64,000 nt of DNA from Chitinophagaceae bacterium UBA4407. GTDB taxonomy: Bacteria > Bacteroidota > Bacteroidia > Chitinophagales > Chitinophagaceae. Of the stretch, positions 31,102-39,192 are shown one piece after another. The first letter of the stretch is position 1. Every line of letters begins with the position of its first letter. The position numbers and the translations under genes are program-made. The notes under the pieces are model-generated. The model worked only from the letters and a program-made list of their open reading frames with translations. It had not been told where the DNA came from and did no database searches. The stretch covers positions 1 to 64,000 of the forward strand of contig DGQT01000040.1 in NCBI GenBank assembly GCA_002390845.1. Reading direction: 5' to 3'.

Positions 31102-33540
31102 TTACTCCCTCTTTAAATTTTTAACAGGGTTAGCAAAAGCTGCATGCCACGATTGTGAAAAAACAGTGAGCAGGCTTAATGCAAACATAATAAGTACACT
31201 CAGCAGCAATACCCATGCGCTTACAGACACACGATAGGCAAAAAACTGCAGCCACATATTATTGATGAAATAAGCGGCAGGCAATGCAATCAGCGTTGCT
31301 ATCAACAACATCTTTACAAACCCTCTGGTGAGTAACACAATGATTTGTGAAACACTGGAACCAAGAATTTTTCTTATGCTTATTTCTTTTGCCCTTGTTT
31401 CGGCAGTGTAAGTAGCCATGCCCAGCAAACCCAAACAGGAAATAAAAACGGCGAGCATGGATAATGCACCAAATATTTTTGCCACATCACTGAGCATCGA
31501 ATGTGTAAACAGCAGCTGCTCATCCAGAAACTGGTATTCAAACTTTGTGTTGGGGTTTACCTGCTTCCATGTTTTTTCTAAAAAGGCAATGGTGCCCGCA
31601 GTATTGGCACCGCTTATTTTTATAGCGGCAACACCAAATGTTGATGGCCTGTTGCGTAGCGCAAGTGGCTGTATATTTCTTGTAACATCCAAAAACTGAA
31701 AGTCTTTTACCACACCGATAATCTCCAGCGTATTGCCTTCCATCAGCAGCCTTTGCCCTACGGCACTGCCGGCAGAGCCATAATGAAAATCCTTTACCAT
31801 CGTTTCATTCACTACCACATAATGTTCGCCGCTGGTATCTGGTATTGCAGGAAATGTTTTTCCTGCAACCAATTGTAACCCCATCACGTTAAAATACTTT
31901 GCATCCACATCTAAATAATTGGTTTGTAAACTGTCTTTCAAATTTTCCGCTTTATAAGAAATTGTTCCGTTTTGAGTTCCTGTTGCTGGCATGAAGGAAC
32001 AGGCTGAAACAGCTGCCACATCTTTGTTTTTCGCCACAGCTTGCGCAAAGCGCTGGTAGTTTTCTGCTTTGTATAGATTTACAGACACCACATTTTGCTT
32101 GTCAAAGCCATAGTCAAAATGCAGGATATGGTTTGTTTGCTGATACAGCACCACAGTGGAAACAATAAATATCAGCGACACTGTAAACTGCGTTACCAGT
32201 AATACTTTCCGCAGCGTAAGCCGCTTAAACAATTTGATGTTGCCAAAATTCCGCATCATTACTACAGGATTAAATGCAGAGATATACGCCGAGGGCAGTG
32301 CACCGGCAAGCAACCCAATCAAAATGCTGAAGGCAACAAACACCAGGTACAAAGAAATATTTTGTGTAAGGCTGATTTGCAAAAACTGGTTCATCCACAA
32401 ACCTGTGAAAGCATTTTTTAAAAATGATAATAAACCAATAGCAAGCAGCAATGCTAACAGCGACACAACTATTGCTTCGGTGATAAACTGCAAAAATATT
32501 TGCGCACGGGAGGCGCCCGACACTTTTCTTATGCCCACTTCTTTTGTTCTTGTCAGCGACCTTGCCACAGAAAGATTGGTATAGTTTAAACATGCCGACA
32601 GCATCACGATCATTGCAAGGATGCTTAATATAAACAGTACAGTGGAAGGCAAGTAAATGCTTGTTTCATTGCCAACTGGATTGCCTGTAGTAATAGCAGT
32701 AAGTGCCTTTGCCGTGAACCCGTATTCGTTCGGGCTTCCTTTCTGATATTGTTTTAAAGCAACCTGGTCAAGTGCAGCCTGCAGGTCTTCCTGCTTTTTA
32801 TTTTTATCCAGCAGTACATAAGTATAATTTGTCCACACATTGTTCCAGTCGTTCACATTACTATCAATTTTCTTATCTGCAGCAAGCACTGGCAGTGTGC
32901 TTAATGATGCAAGCAGTTTAAAAGGCAGGTGTGTTTTTCCCGGAACATCTTTCAGCACACCGGTAATGGTAAACATACCATACTCCGTTTCTCTGTTTCC
33001 TTTTTCAGGGCCGCCGGGATTGATGCCTTTGTCGTTAAAGCGTACCACTTTGCCCAAAGGCTCTTCATCGTTAAACAACAGCTTTGCCATATCTGCTGTA
33101 ATCACTAATGAAAATGGATTTTGCAGTGCCGTTGCTGCGTTGCCTTTGCTTAATGAAAAATCCAGTATGCTTAATACTTGCCCATCTGCAAAATAACCTC
33201 CGCCACTCGCTACTTTATCTTTGTACAACATATCGCCGCCAATATTTCTCACAAGGGTCGCCACTTGTTCAATACCAGGATAGTCCTGTTTCAGTTTTTG
33301 TGCCAATGGATAAGCTGAAGTGGCAGTTTGAAAATCGTTGCTGCCTTTTCCAAACGTCATTATCCGATAAACCCGGTCTTTATTGGGATTAAACTGGTCA
33401 AAACTTTTTTGCTCTGCTACCATGTTAATGATGAGCAAACACACAGACATACTTACTGCCAGGCCAATGATATTAATAAGAGAGAAAGCCCTGTTTTTCA
33501 TCAGGCTTCGCCAGGCGGTTTTTAAATAGTTTTTTATCAT
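31102..33540 (-). CDS. Permease 12: duplicated FtsX/MacB-like ABC permease, divergent subgroup
   Basis: This 812-residue protein groups with permeases 4 and 5 through NYTNLSVARSL. RTKEVGIRK is at 331-339 and RAKEISIRK at 716-724. It ends NPVKNLKRE, the only member with a Lys-Arg-Glu terminus. A Gly/Pro-rich insertion (KGINPGGPEKGNRETEYG, about 171-188) sits in the first periplasmic core. The start ATGA overlaps the stop of a 23-codon upstream frame (33537-33608). The palindromic element 74 bp upstream is interrupted by a second small palindrome in its left arm. Confidence 0.88.
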   Translation of the reverse strand: MIKNYLKTAWRSLMKNRAFSLINIIGLAVSMSVCLLIINMVAEQKSFDQFNPNKDRVYRIMTFGKGSNDFQTATSAYPLAQKLKQDYPGIEQVATLVRNIGGDMLYKDKVASGGGYFADGQVLSILDFSLSKGNAATALQNPFSLVITADMAKLLFNDEEPLGKVVRFNDKGINPGGPEKGNRETEYGMFTITGVLKDVPGKTHLPFKLLASLSTLPVLAADKKIDSNVNDWNNVWTNYTYVLLDKNKKQEDLQAALDQVALKQYQKGSPNEYGFTAKALTAITTGNPVGNETSIYLPSTVLFILSILAMIVMLSACLNYTNLSVARSLTRTKEVGIRKVSGASRAQIFLQFITEAIVVSLLALLLAIGLLSFLKNAFTGLWMNQFLQISLTQNISLYLVFVAFSILIGLLAGALPSAYISAFNPVVMMRNFGNIKLFKRLTLRKVLLVTQFTVSLIFIVSTVVLYQQTNHILHFDYGFDKQNVVSVNLYKAENYQRFAQAVAKNKDVAAVSACSFMPATGTQNGTISYKAENLKDSLQTNYLDVDAKYFNVMGLQLVAGKTFPAIPDTSGEHYVVVNETMVKDFHYGSAGSAVGQRLLMEGNTLEIIGVVKDFQFLDVTRNIQPLALRNRPSTFGVAAIKISGANTAGTIAFLEKTWKQVNPNTKFEYQFLDEQLLFTHSMLSDVAKIFGALSMLAVFISCLGLLGMATYTAETRAKEISIRKILGSSVSQIIVLLTRGFVKMLLIATLIALPAAYFINNMWLQFFAYRVSVSAWVLLLSVLIMFALSLLTVFSQSWHAAFANPVKNLKRE

Positions 33541-33608
33541 GGAAAAGTTATAAGTAGTAAGTAATATGTTTTAAGTTTTTTGTACTTAACTTTTTGTTCT
33601 TTACTCAT
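33537..33608 (-). CDS. Candidate leader micro-ORF overlapping the permease 12 start
   Basis: The frame encodes 23 residues beginning MSKEQKVKYKKLKTYY, with a hydrophobic end (LLLITFP) and a TGA that overlaps the permease ATG as ATGA. It starts six bases inside the boundary of the palindromic element, like the other MSKEQ frames. Translation is unproven. Confidence 0.35.
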   Translation of the reverse strand: MSKEQKVKYKKLKTYYLLLITFP

Positions 33609-33613
33609 CGTCT

Positions 33614-33703
33614 GTTGTTTCCAATTTGCTGCTTCGTCACGCAAATTGCTCACTTGTACTTTCAGACCATTACTGAACAAAGCGTACAAGTGTGCGACGC
33701 AAC
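33614..33703. repeat. Palindromic element with a nested hairpin in its left arm (permease 12)
   Basis: The left arm is split after GTTGT by about 30 bp containing CAATTTGC (33622-33629) and its inverse GCAAATTG (33641-33648). The arm then continues as TCACTTGTACT. The right arm and loop are normal. Confidence 0.8.
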
Positions 33704-33782
33704 AAAAGTTTAATTTATATTCTATTGTTTGGCTCAAAAAAAGTTCTTCTTCATTTTCAAATTCTCAAATTTTCAAATTATT

Positions 33783-36167
33783 CTATTCCGTTCTCAAACT
33801 CTTTACAGGGTTGGCTACCGCGGCCCTTATTGCCTGGAAACTTACAGTGATCAACGTAATTGCAATAGCTAATACCACCACCAGCACAAACACCGCATAC
33901 CCAATCGTTATTTTATAATCGTAAGGCTTTAACCATTCGTTCATAAAATACCACGCAACAGGGATGGCAATAGCGCAGGCAATTAAAACAAGAATTACAA
34001 AATCTTTTGAAAGCAGCTGCCACAGGCTAAGTACACTTGCGCCAAGTACTTTTCTTACACCAATTTCTTTTATACGTTGCTCTGCGGTGAATGATGCTAA
34101 ACCAAAAAGCCCGAGACATGAAATAAAGATTGCCAGCGCTGCAACAATTAATGCAAGATTGCCTACCAATTCTTCGTAATTAAATTTTTTGGCATATTCT
34201 TTATCGGCAAACTTGTAGTCGAAAGGAAAAGCCGGGTTATATTTATCAAAAATTGGTTTCATTCGCTTAATGGCTTCTGCCGGTGAAATGCCAGGATTCA
34301 TACGGATATCAACGACGTTTACCCAGCCTTTGTCGAATACAATAGTTAATGCCGAAATAGGACGAAAAGGCGACTCCATTTGTATGTCTGGTATTACACC
34401 TATCACTGTTTTAGGCACACCATTCCACTTTAATAATTCACCCACTGGATTTTTAAGACCCATACGTTTTACCGCAGCCTCGTTTAAAATAACGGAACTT
34501 GAATCTGCAAAATCTTTGGAGAAATCCCTGCCTGCCACCATTTTAATTCCCAACGTTTTTGTATAATTAAATTCTGTGGCAATAGTGGAAAATACAACTG
34601 CTTTTTCTACAGGCTGGCTGTTTTTCCATTCCCATCCGTTGTTATTGCTATATATTTCTGATGGCGGCGAATTGCTCTTGCACATGGAAACTATTGCACC
34701 GGAGCTAAGCAATTCCTGCTCCATTGCATCGTAATGTTTACTGATATCGTCAGACCAGTCAACTGAAATCAACCCGCTGTTGTTAAAGCCAACAGGCCGG
34801 TCTTTGCCATGCTGTATCTGCTGGTAAATAATAGTGGTGCCAATCATTAATATAACGGAACAGGCAAACTGTATAACTACTAATATTTTGCGTGGCAAAG
34901 AACCAGTTTTGCCTGCTTTTAAATTTCCTTTTAATACGCGTACAGGATTGAAAGAAGAAAGATAAAAAGCGGGATAACTGCCGGCGAGTAATCCTGTGAG
35001 TATCGTAAAGACAATCATAATGCCCCAAAAAAGCAGGCTGGCTACCTGTAAACTCATTTCTTTCTCTGTGAGTTGATTAAAGTATGGCAAAGCGATTACA
35101 ACAATTAATAATGCGAATAAAAATGCGAGGAAAGAGATCAATAACGACTCACTTAAAAACTGCCCGATCAATTGCCTTCTTCCTGAACCAACCGCTTTGC
35201 GTACACCCACTTCTTTCGCACGCTTCTCTGAGCGGGCAGTGCTTAAGTTCATGAAATTAATACAGGCAATCAGTAACACTATAAGACCTAAAAGGCCGAA
35301 CATCCTTACATATTTTATAAAGCCGCCGGTGTTCACCCCATTTTCAAAATCGCTGTACAAGCGCCACTTAGACATTGGGTGAATAAAAACTTCAGGCTTA
35401 ATACTCTTCAATGTATTCTCATCTGTAAAATGAGAGATCACTACATTTTTTATTTTCGCATCTACACTAGCTTCAGTTGCAGTGCTATTCAATTGAACAA
35501 AAACCTGCCACGAATTATTTCCCCAGTTGGGCTTATGATTTTGTTTTATCCATGGGTAGATCATTTCCTGTAACTGCCATGGTATCAAATAATCAAAGGT
35601 GAGTGAACTGTTCTTAGGTTCTTTTTCCACAACTGCAGTTACTTTCAAGTTTGTTGCATTATCCAATTTTACAACTTTGCCAATTGGGTCTTCATTACCA
35701 AAAATTGCTTTAGCTGTTTCGTCCGTTAACACAATGGAATATGGGTCGTGCAAAGGTTCTTTGTCACCTTTCAGTATGTTAAACGAAAACATATCAGAAG
35801 CATCTTCGCCAATAAAATGGCCGTACTTGCTTATCTTTTTTTCGCCATACAGCAGCGAATGATTTTGTCCCCAATCACACATGGCCACAGCTTTAAAGTC
35901 CGGGTATTTTGTTTTCAATTCTTCGCCTATAGGATATGGCAAAGCAGTCTGTGAACCACGTTTCCCGTCAAAGGTTTGATTCATCATTACCTGGTAAATC
36001 GAATCATAATTTTTGAATTGTTTATTGGCAGAAACTTCATCATAGATCCATAAGCTTATGATCATAGCCACCGCCATACCTGCTGCTAATCCCGCAATGT
36101 TCAGAATGGAATGCATCTTATTCTTTATAAGATTGCGCCAGGCGATTGTCAAATAATTTTTTATCAT
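33783..36167 (-). CDS. Permease 13: duplicated FtsX/MacB-like ABC permease
   Basis: This 794-residue protein has RAKEVGVRK at 316-324, RIKEIGVRK at 698-706, and the ending NPVKSLRTE. The C-terminal spans differ from the main group (EWLKPYDYKITIGYAVF, a stretch rich in Val). The first periplasmic core is Trp-rich near 197-223. The leader is almost identical in sequence to that of permease 12, including ATTACTTACTACTTATAA, but its micro-ORF stops after six codons (MSKEKK). Permeases 12 and 13 belong to different subgroups, so this is another case of spacers more alike than the genes they serve. Confidence 0.9.
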   Translation of the reverse strand: MIKNYLTIAWRNLIKNKMHSILNIAGLAAGMAVAMIISLWIYDEVSANKQFKNYDSIYQVMMNQTFDGKRGSQTALPYPIGEELKTKYPDFKAVAMCDWGQNHSLLYGEKKISKYGHFIGEDASDMFSFNILKGDKEPLHDPYSIVLTDETAKAIFGNEDPIGKVVKLDNATNLKVTAVVEKEPKNSSLTFDYLIPWQLQEMIYPWIKQNHKPNWGNNSWQVFVQLNSTATEASVDAKIKNVVISHFTDENTLKSIKPEVFIHPMSKWRLYSDFENGVNTGGFIKYVRMFGLLGLIVLLIACINFMNLSTARSEKRAKEVGVRKAVGSGRRQLIGQFLSESLLISFLAFLFALLIVVIALPYFNQLTEKEMSLQVASLLFWGIMIVFTILTGLLAGSYPAFYLSSFNPVRVLKGNLKAGKTGSLPRKILVVIQFACSVILMIGTTIIYQQIQHGKDRPVGFNNSGLISVDWSDDISKHYDAMEQELLSSGAIVSMCKSNSPPSEIYSNNNGWEWKNSQPVEKAVVFSTIATEFNYTKTLGIKMVAGRDFSKDFADSSSVILNEAAVKRMGLKNPVGELLKWNGVPKTVIGVIPDIQMESPFRPISALTIVFDKGWVNVVDIRMNPGISPAEAIKRMKPIFDKYNPAFPFDYKFADKEYAKKFNYEELVGNLALIVAALAIFISCLGLFGLASFTAEQRIKEIGVRKVLGASVLSLWQLLSKDFVILVLIACAIAIPVAWYFMNEWLKPYDYKITIGYAVFVLVVVLAIAITLITVSFQAIRAAVANPVKSLRTE

Positions 36168-36237
36168 GGAAAAGTTATAAGTAGTAAGTAATATGTTTTA
36201 AGCTTTTTGTACTTATTTTTTTTCTTTGCTCATCTTC

Positions 36238-36301
36238 GTTGTGTCACTCACTTGTACGTTCAGATCATGAATGAACAAAGCGTACAAGAGTGCGACGCAA
36301 C
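36238..36301. repeat. Compact palindromic element upstream of permease 13
   Basis: Standard 64-bp copy; the loop reads TTCAGATCATGAATGAA. Confidence 0.9.
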
Positions 36302-36337
36302 GAAAGTTTAATTCTTATTCTATTGTTTGGCTCAAAA

Positions 36338-36411
36338 ATGTCTGATTTAATGATCTCTGATGTCTGATTTAGAAAACAAGTCAGACACCTTTAAATCAGA
36401 CATCAGCCATC
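36338..36411. repeat. 3' tail repeat, copy C
   Basis: Near-identical to 46-121 and 7150-7225, located directly after the stop codon of permease 14. The TGATGTCTGATTTA / TAAATCAGACATCA pair is intact. Confidence 0.8.
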
Positions 36412-38811
36412 TTATTCCGTTCTCAAACTCTTTGCAGGATTGGCTATTGCTGCTTTAATGGCTTGTATACTTACAGAAACCAATGCAATGAATAAAGCCA
36501 GTGCGCCTGCTGCAATAAAAATCCAAACACTTATGTCTATGCGGTATGCAAAATCCTGCAACCATGTATGCATAGCCCACCATGCAATAGGTGAGGCGAT
36601 AACAATTGCAATAACAACAAGCCTTACAAAATCTTTTGACAACAAAGTTGTGATCTGCTGCACTGTAGCGCCCAATACTTTCCTTATCCCGATCTCTTTG
36701 GTACGCTGCTCTGCAGTAAATGCAGCAAGCCCAAATAAACCCAATGCAGAAATAATAATAGCGATTACAGAAAAAACAAAAATGAGTTGCGATGTTTTTA
36801 TATCAGACTTATAAAGTGCATTAAAACTATCATCAAGAAAAGTATAAGTGAAAGGTTGGTCGGGTATAAATTTTGCCCATACAGCTTCAGCCGCGCTTAC
36901 CGCTTTTGCAGAATTGCCTGCAATTGTTTTTATAAAGAAATAGGAGTCGCTGCCATCGTTAGCAGTCAATACCATCGGGCCAATTTTTTCATGCATGCTT
37001 TTGTAATGAAAGTCTTTTACAACAGCTATAACCTTACCCGTATCTCCGCCCCATGTAAAACGCTGACCAATGATGGGCTTATGCATATTAAAATCAGCCG
37101 CTGCAGTTTCATTTATAATATAATTGCGCTCATCTTCCTTACCAGGCCTGAACCAGCGGCCTTCTTTTAACTGCAACTGAAACATATCTTTATAATCTGC
37201 ATCCACGGAAAGCTTTGCTATGGTTGGATTATACAAAGTATCCCTGCCATCCCAATCTGCATTACCAGAGCTGGCACTGCTAACATCTACTATCTCCGAA
37301 TTACCGGTACAAACTGCTGCAATGCTGCTTTGTGATTGCAGCTCATGTTTCATACTTGTAAATAATGATTGCCGTGTTTCATTTCTTGAATTAAACGCTG
37401 CCTTGTACGGAATCTGCAAAGCCATTACCTGCGATACATTGTACCCGGGATTGGTTGTTTGTATATATTGCAACTGCCGGTAAATAACAATTGTTCCAAT
37501 GATCAATATCATAGATAATGCAAACTGGAATACAACCAAACCCTTGCGCACAGATCCGTCCTGAAGCTTTAATAAACTCTTTCCGCGAAATACATTCAAT
37601 GGTTTAAAGGATGACAATAACAATGCAGGATAAACACCATTCAGTACTGTTGCAAATAACAAAGTACCCAGCAATACTTGCCACATAGCAATGGATGAAA
37701 GCGGCAACTGAAATTGTTTTTCTGTAATGCTGTTAAACGCTGGTAAACATAATTGAATAAGCACTAATGTTACCAGTAAAGCAAGTACACTTATTGTAAT
37801 GGATTCTGCTATGAACTGCAAAAACAAATGACTTCTTTGTGCACCCACAATTTTTCTTACACTTACTTCTTTTGCACGCAGGCTTGCTTTTGCAGTGGTA
37901 AGGTTTACATAATTGATACATGCAGTTACCAGTAACAGCAATCCCAGCAGGCTGAAAATATAAGTTGTTTTTTTATTGCCATGTGGCATTTCAGAAGATT
38001 GCAGATCGGTTTCAAAATACATTGCACTTAGCGGTGTAAGGCTTGTGGTAGCATTATCATTCGTTCTGTTCTTGTCTATTATATCATTCAGTTTTGTTTC
38101 TACAAGCGCTTTGTCAGCATCCGGACGCAGTTGTAAAAAAGTGATGTAGCTAAAGTTGTTCCAGGTTTTATCGTTCTTATAAGTGGAAGGATTTGAAAGA
38201 CGGCCATTTACATTCAGTAAAATATCAAACTGAAAACTGGAATTAAGCGGGTTATCTTTTACAACAGCTTGTACCGTGTAATTAACTGTATCTGCAAGTA
38301 TCACCTGCCCAACTGCATTGGCATCACCAAAATATTTTTTTGCTTTTGATTCGGTAAGAATTACGCTGAAAGGATCTTTATCAAATGCTGCCGCGCTGCC
38401 TGCAATAAAATCGTAATGAAATATATTGAACCAGCTGTTATCTATCCATGCACTTGTTTTTTCTGAAAAAAGCTTATGGTTAATATTGAGTACAGGTCCG
38501 CCCCATGTATTGATAACAACTCTTGCCGCTTTCTCCACTTCAGGAATTTCTTTTACAGCAGATTCTGCCATCAGCATAGGCGAGTTTTCCCAAACCCACG
38601 CTTCATCTTTGTTTACCTGTATTGAGTTTGTAATACGGTAAATATTTTCTTTGGCGGGATGATAATCATCAAAACTCATTTCATTTTGTACCCATAAAAA
38701 AATAAATACCGCAGCAGTCATGCCAACTGACAATCCAAAAAGATTAATGAAACTGGTAGCTTTATTTTTCCAGAGATTCCGTAGCGCAGTTTTGAAATAA
38801 TTTCTGACCAT
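36412..38811 (-). CDS. Permease 14: duplicated FtsX/MacB-like ABC permease, first of the array
   Basis: The protein has 799 residues from the ATG at 38811; an ATG six codons upstream is less likely, because paralogues start M-x-NYFKTA. It holds the first span at 20-42 and a periplasmic core to about 280. FtsX spans follow with RAKEVSVRK at 312-320, then a second core and the C-half with RTKEIGIRK at 703-711, ending NPAKSLRTE. The layout, with two FtsX domains and two MacB-like cores and no fused or adjacent ATPase, resembles the acidobacterial duplicated orphan permeases. A promoter cassette lies upstream (39055-39160), so I infer that transcription of the array begins here. Its closest relative is permease 9. 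Confidence 0.9.
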   Translation of the reverse strand: MVRNYFKTALRNLWKNKATSFINLFGLSVGMTAAVFIFLWVQNEMSFDDYHPAKENIYRITNSIQVNKDEAWVWENSPMLMAESAVKEIPEVEKAARVVINTWGGPVLNINHKLFSEKTSAWIDNSWFNIFHYDFIAGSAAAFDKDPFSVILTESKAKKYFGDANAVGQVILADTVNYTVQAVVKDNPLNSSFQFDILLNVNGRLSNPSTYKNDKTWNNFSYITFLQLRPDADKALVETKLNDIIDKNRTNDNATTSLTPLSAMYFETDLQSSEMPHGNKKTTYIFSLLGLLLLVTACINYVNLTTAKASLRAKEVSVRKIVGAQRSHLFLQFIAESITISVLALLVTLVLIQLCLPAFNSITEKQFQLPLSSIAMWQVLLGTLLFATVLNGVYPALLLSSFKPLNVFRGKSLLKLQDGSVRKGLVVFQFALSMILIIGTIVIYRQLQYIQTTNPGYNVSQVMALQIPYKAAFNSRNETRQSLFTSMKHELQSQSSIAAVCTGNSEIVDVSSASSGNADWDGRDTLYNPTIAKLSVDADYKDMFQLQLKEGRWFRPGKEDERNYIINETAAADFNMHKPIIGQRFTWGGDTGKVIAVVKDFHYKSMHEKIGPMVLTANDGSDSYFFIKTIAGNSAKAVSAAEAVWAKFIPDQPFTYTFLDDSFNALYKSDIKTSQLIFVFSVIAIIISALGLFGLAAFTAEQRTKEIGIRKVLGATVQQITTLLSKDFVRLVVIAIVIASPIAWWAMHTWLQDFAYRIDISVWIFIAAGALALFIALVSVSIQAIKAAIANPAKSLRTE

Positions 38812-38877
38812 AGATAAAGTTGTAAGCAACGTGTTATGAATCTTGTTTACGTAACATTTGTTCTCTGCTCATCTTCC

Positions 38878-38990
38878 GTTGTGTCACTCACTTGTACAGT
38901 TTTAATTTTATTCAACTGTAGCATCAGAGTGTATTTTGTTGCGGTACAATCGAACAGCACAAATGCCCCGCCCCGGCTGGAACGAATGCT
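38878..38990. repeat. Palindromic element upstream of permease 14, right arm decayed
   Basis: The left arm TTGTGTCACTCACTTGTACA is clear. The right arm is recognisable only by position (CAGCACAAATGCCCCGCC) and by the following AACGAATGCTCAATGCATAT and GCCCGGTTCAAA outer box. The centre resembles that of the copy at 2589-2687. The promoter cassette lies outside this copy, at 39055-39160. Confidence 0.7.
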
Positions 38991-39054
38991 CAATGCATAT
39001 TCTTTGCCCGGTTCAAAAAAAAAATTCCACGAATTTTTTCGTGCATTTAAAATC

Positions 39055-39071
39055 TTTAAAATTTATGCCAA
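39055..39071 (-). promoter_or_regulatory. Weak -24-like promoter candidate for permease 14
   Basis: On the minus strand the sequence reads TTGGCATAAATTTTAAA. The -24 part matches the sites at 5313-5329 and 28215-28231, but the -12 part (TTAAA) is poor. It is listed because it has the same distance to the tandem dyads as the other two. Confidence 0.4.
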
Positions 39072-39121
39072 ACTGCACTCTGTTGAAAAACAGGGAATTA
39101 AATCATTAAATGGCAAAGGAG

Positions 39122-39160
39122 TGTACGGTTTTAGTACACCTTATGTACAGTTTTGATACG
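39122..39160 (-). promoter_or_regulatory. Tandem dyad operator, permease 14
   Basis: TGTACGGTTTTAGTACA and TGTACAGTTTTGATACG are spaced with a period of 22 bp; the first has a perfect TGTAC/GTACA pair. The near edge is 51 bp from the TTGGCAT element. The site begins about 30 bp after the stop codon of the upstream methyltransferase gene. Confidence 0.6.
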
Positions 39161-39192
39161 GTATGTTTTGGGGGAATTCCTATGCAGTTAAA

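Noticed and set aside
17575..31237. Small plus-strand frames repeatedly encoding SLTCTFRSLLNKAYKCATQR-like peptides (for example 17575-17772, 20246-20482, 30974-31237)
   Set aside because: They are translations of the palindromic element itself. They occur only where the element does, in varying frames of context, and continue into unrelated sequence.
9820..36340. TTTGAGCC box beside each element as a -33 promoter element for the permeases
   Set aside because: No TAnnTTTG box lies 19-21 bp downstream in most copies. The same box occurs at both ends of full-length elements, so it is better read as part of their terminal repeats.
1..38811. A hidden ABC ATPase or PadR/two-component regulator within the array
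   Set aside because: No Walker A, LSGGQ or helix-turn-helix protein was found in any frame of the gaps, all of which are shorter than 400 bp.
2589..38990. Regularly spaced repeats as a CRISPR array
   Set aside because: The spacing is about 2.4 kb and is set by full-length genes. The repeats are imperfect palindromes with variable centres, and no cas genes are present.
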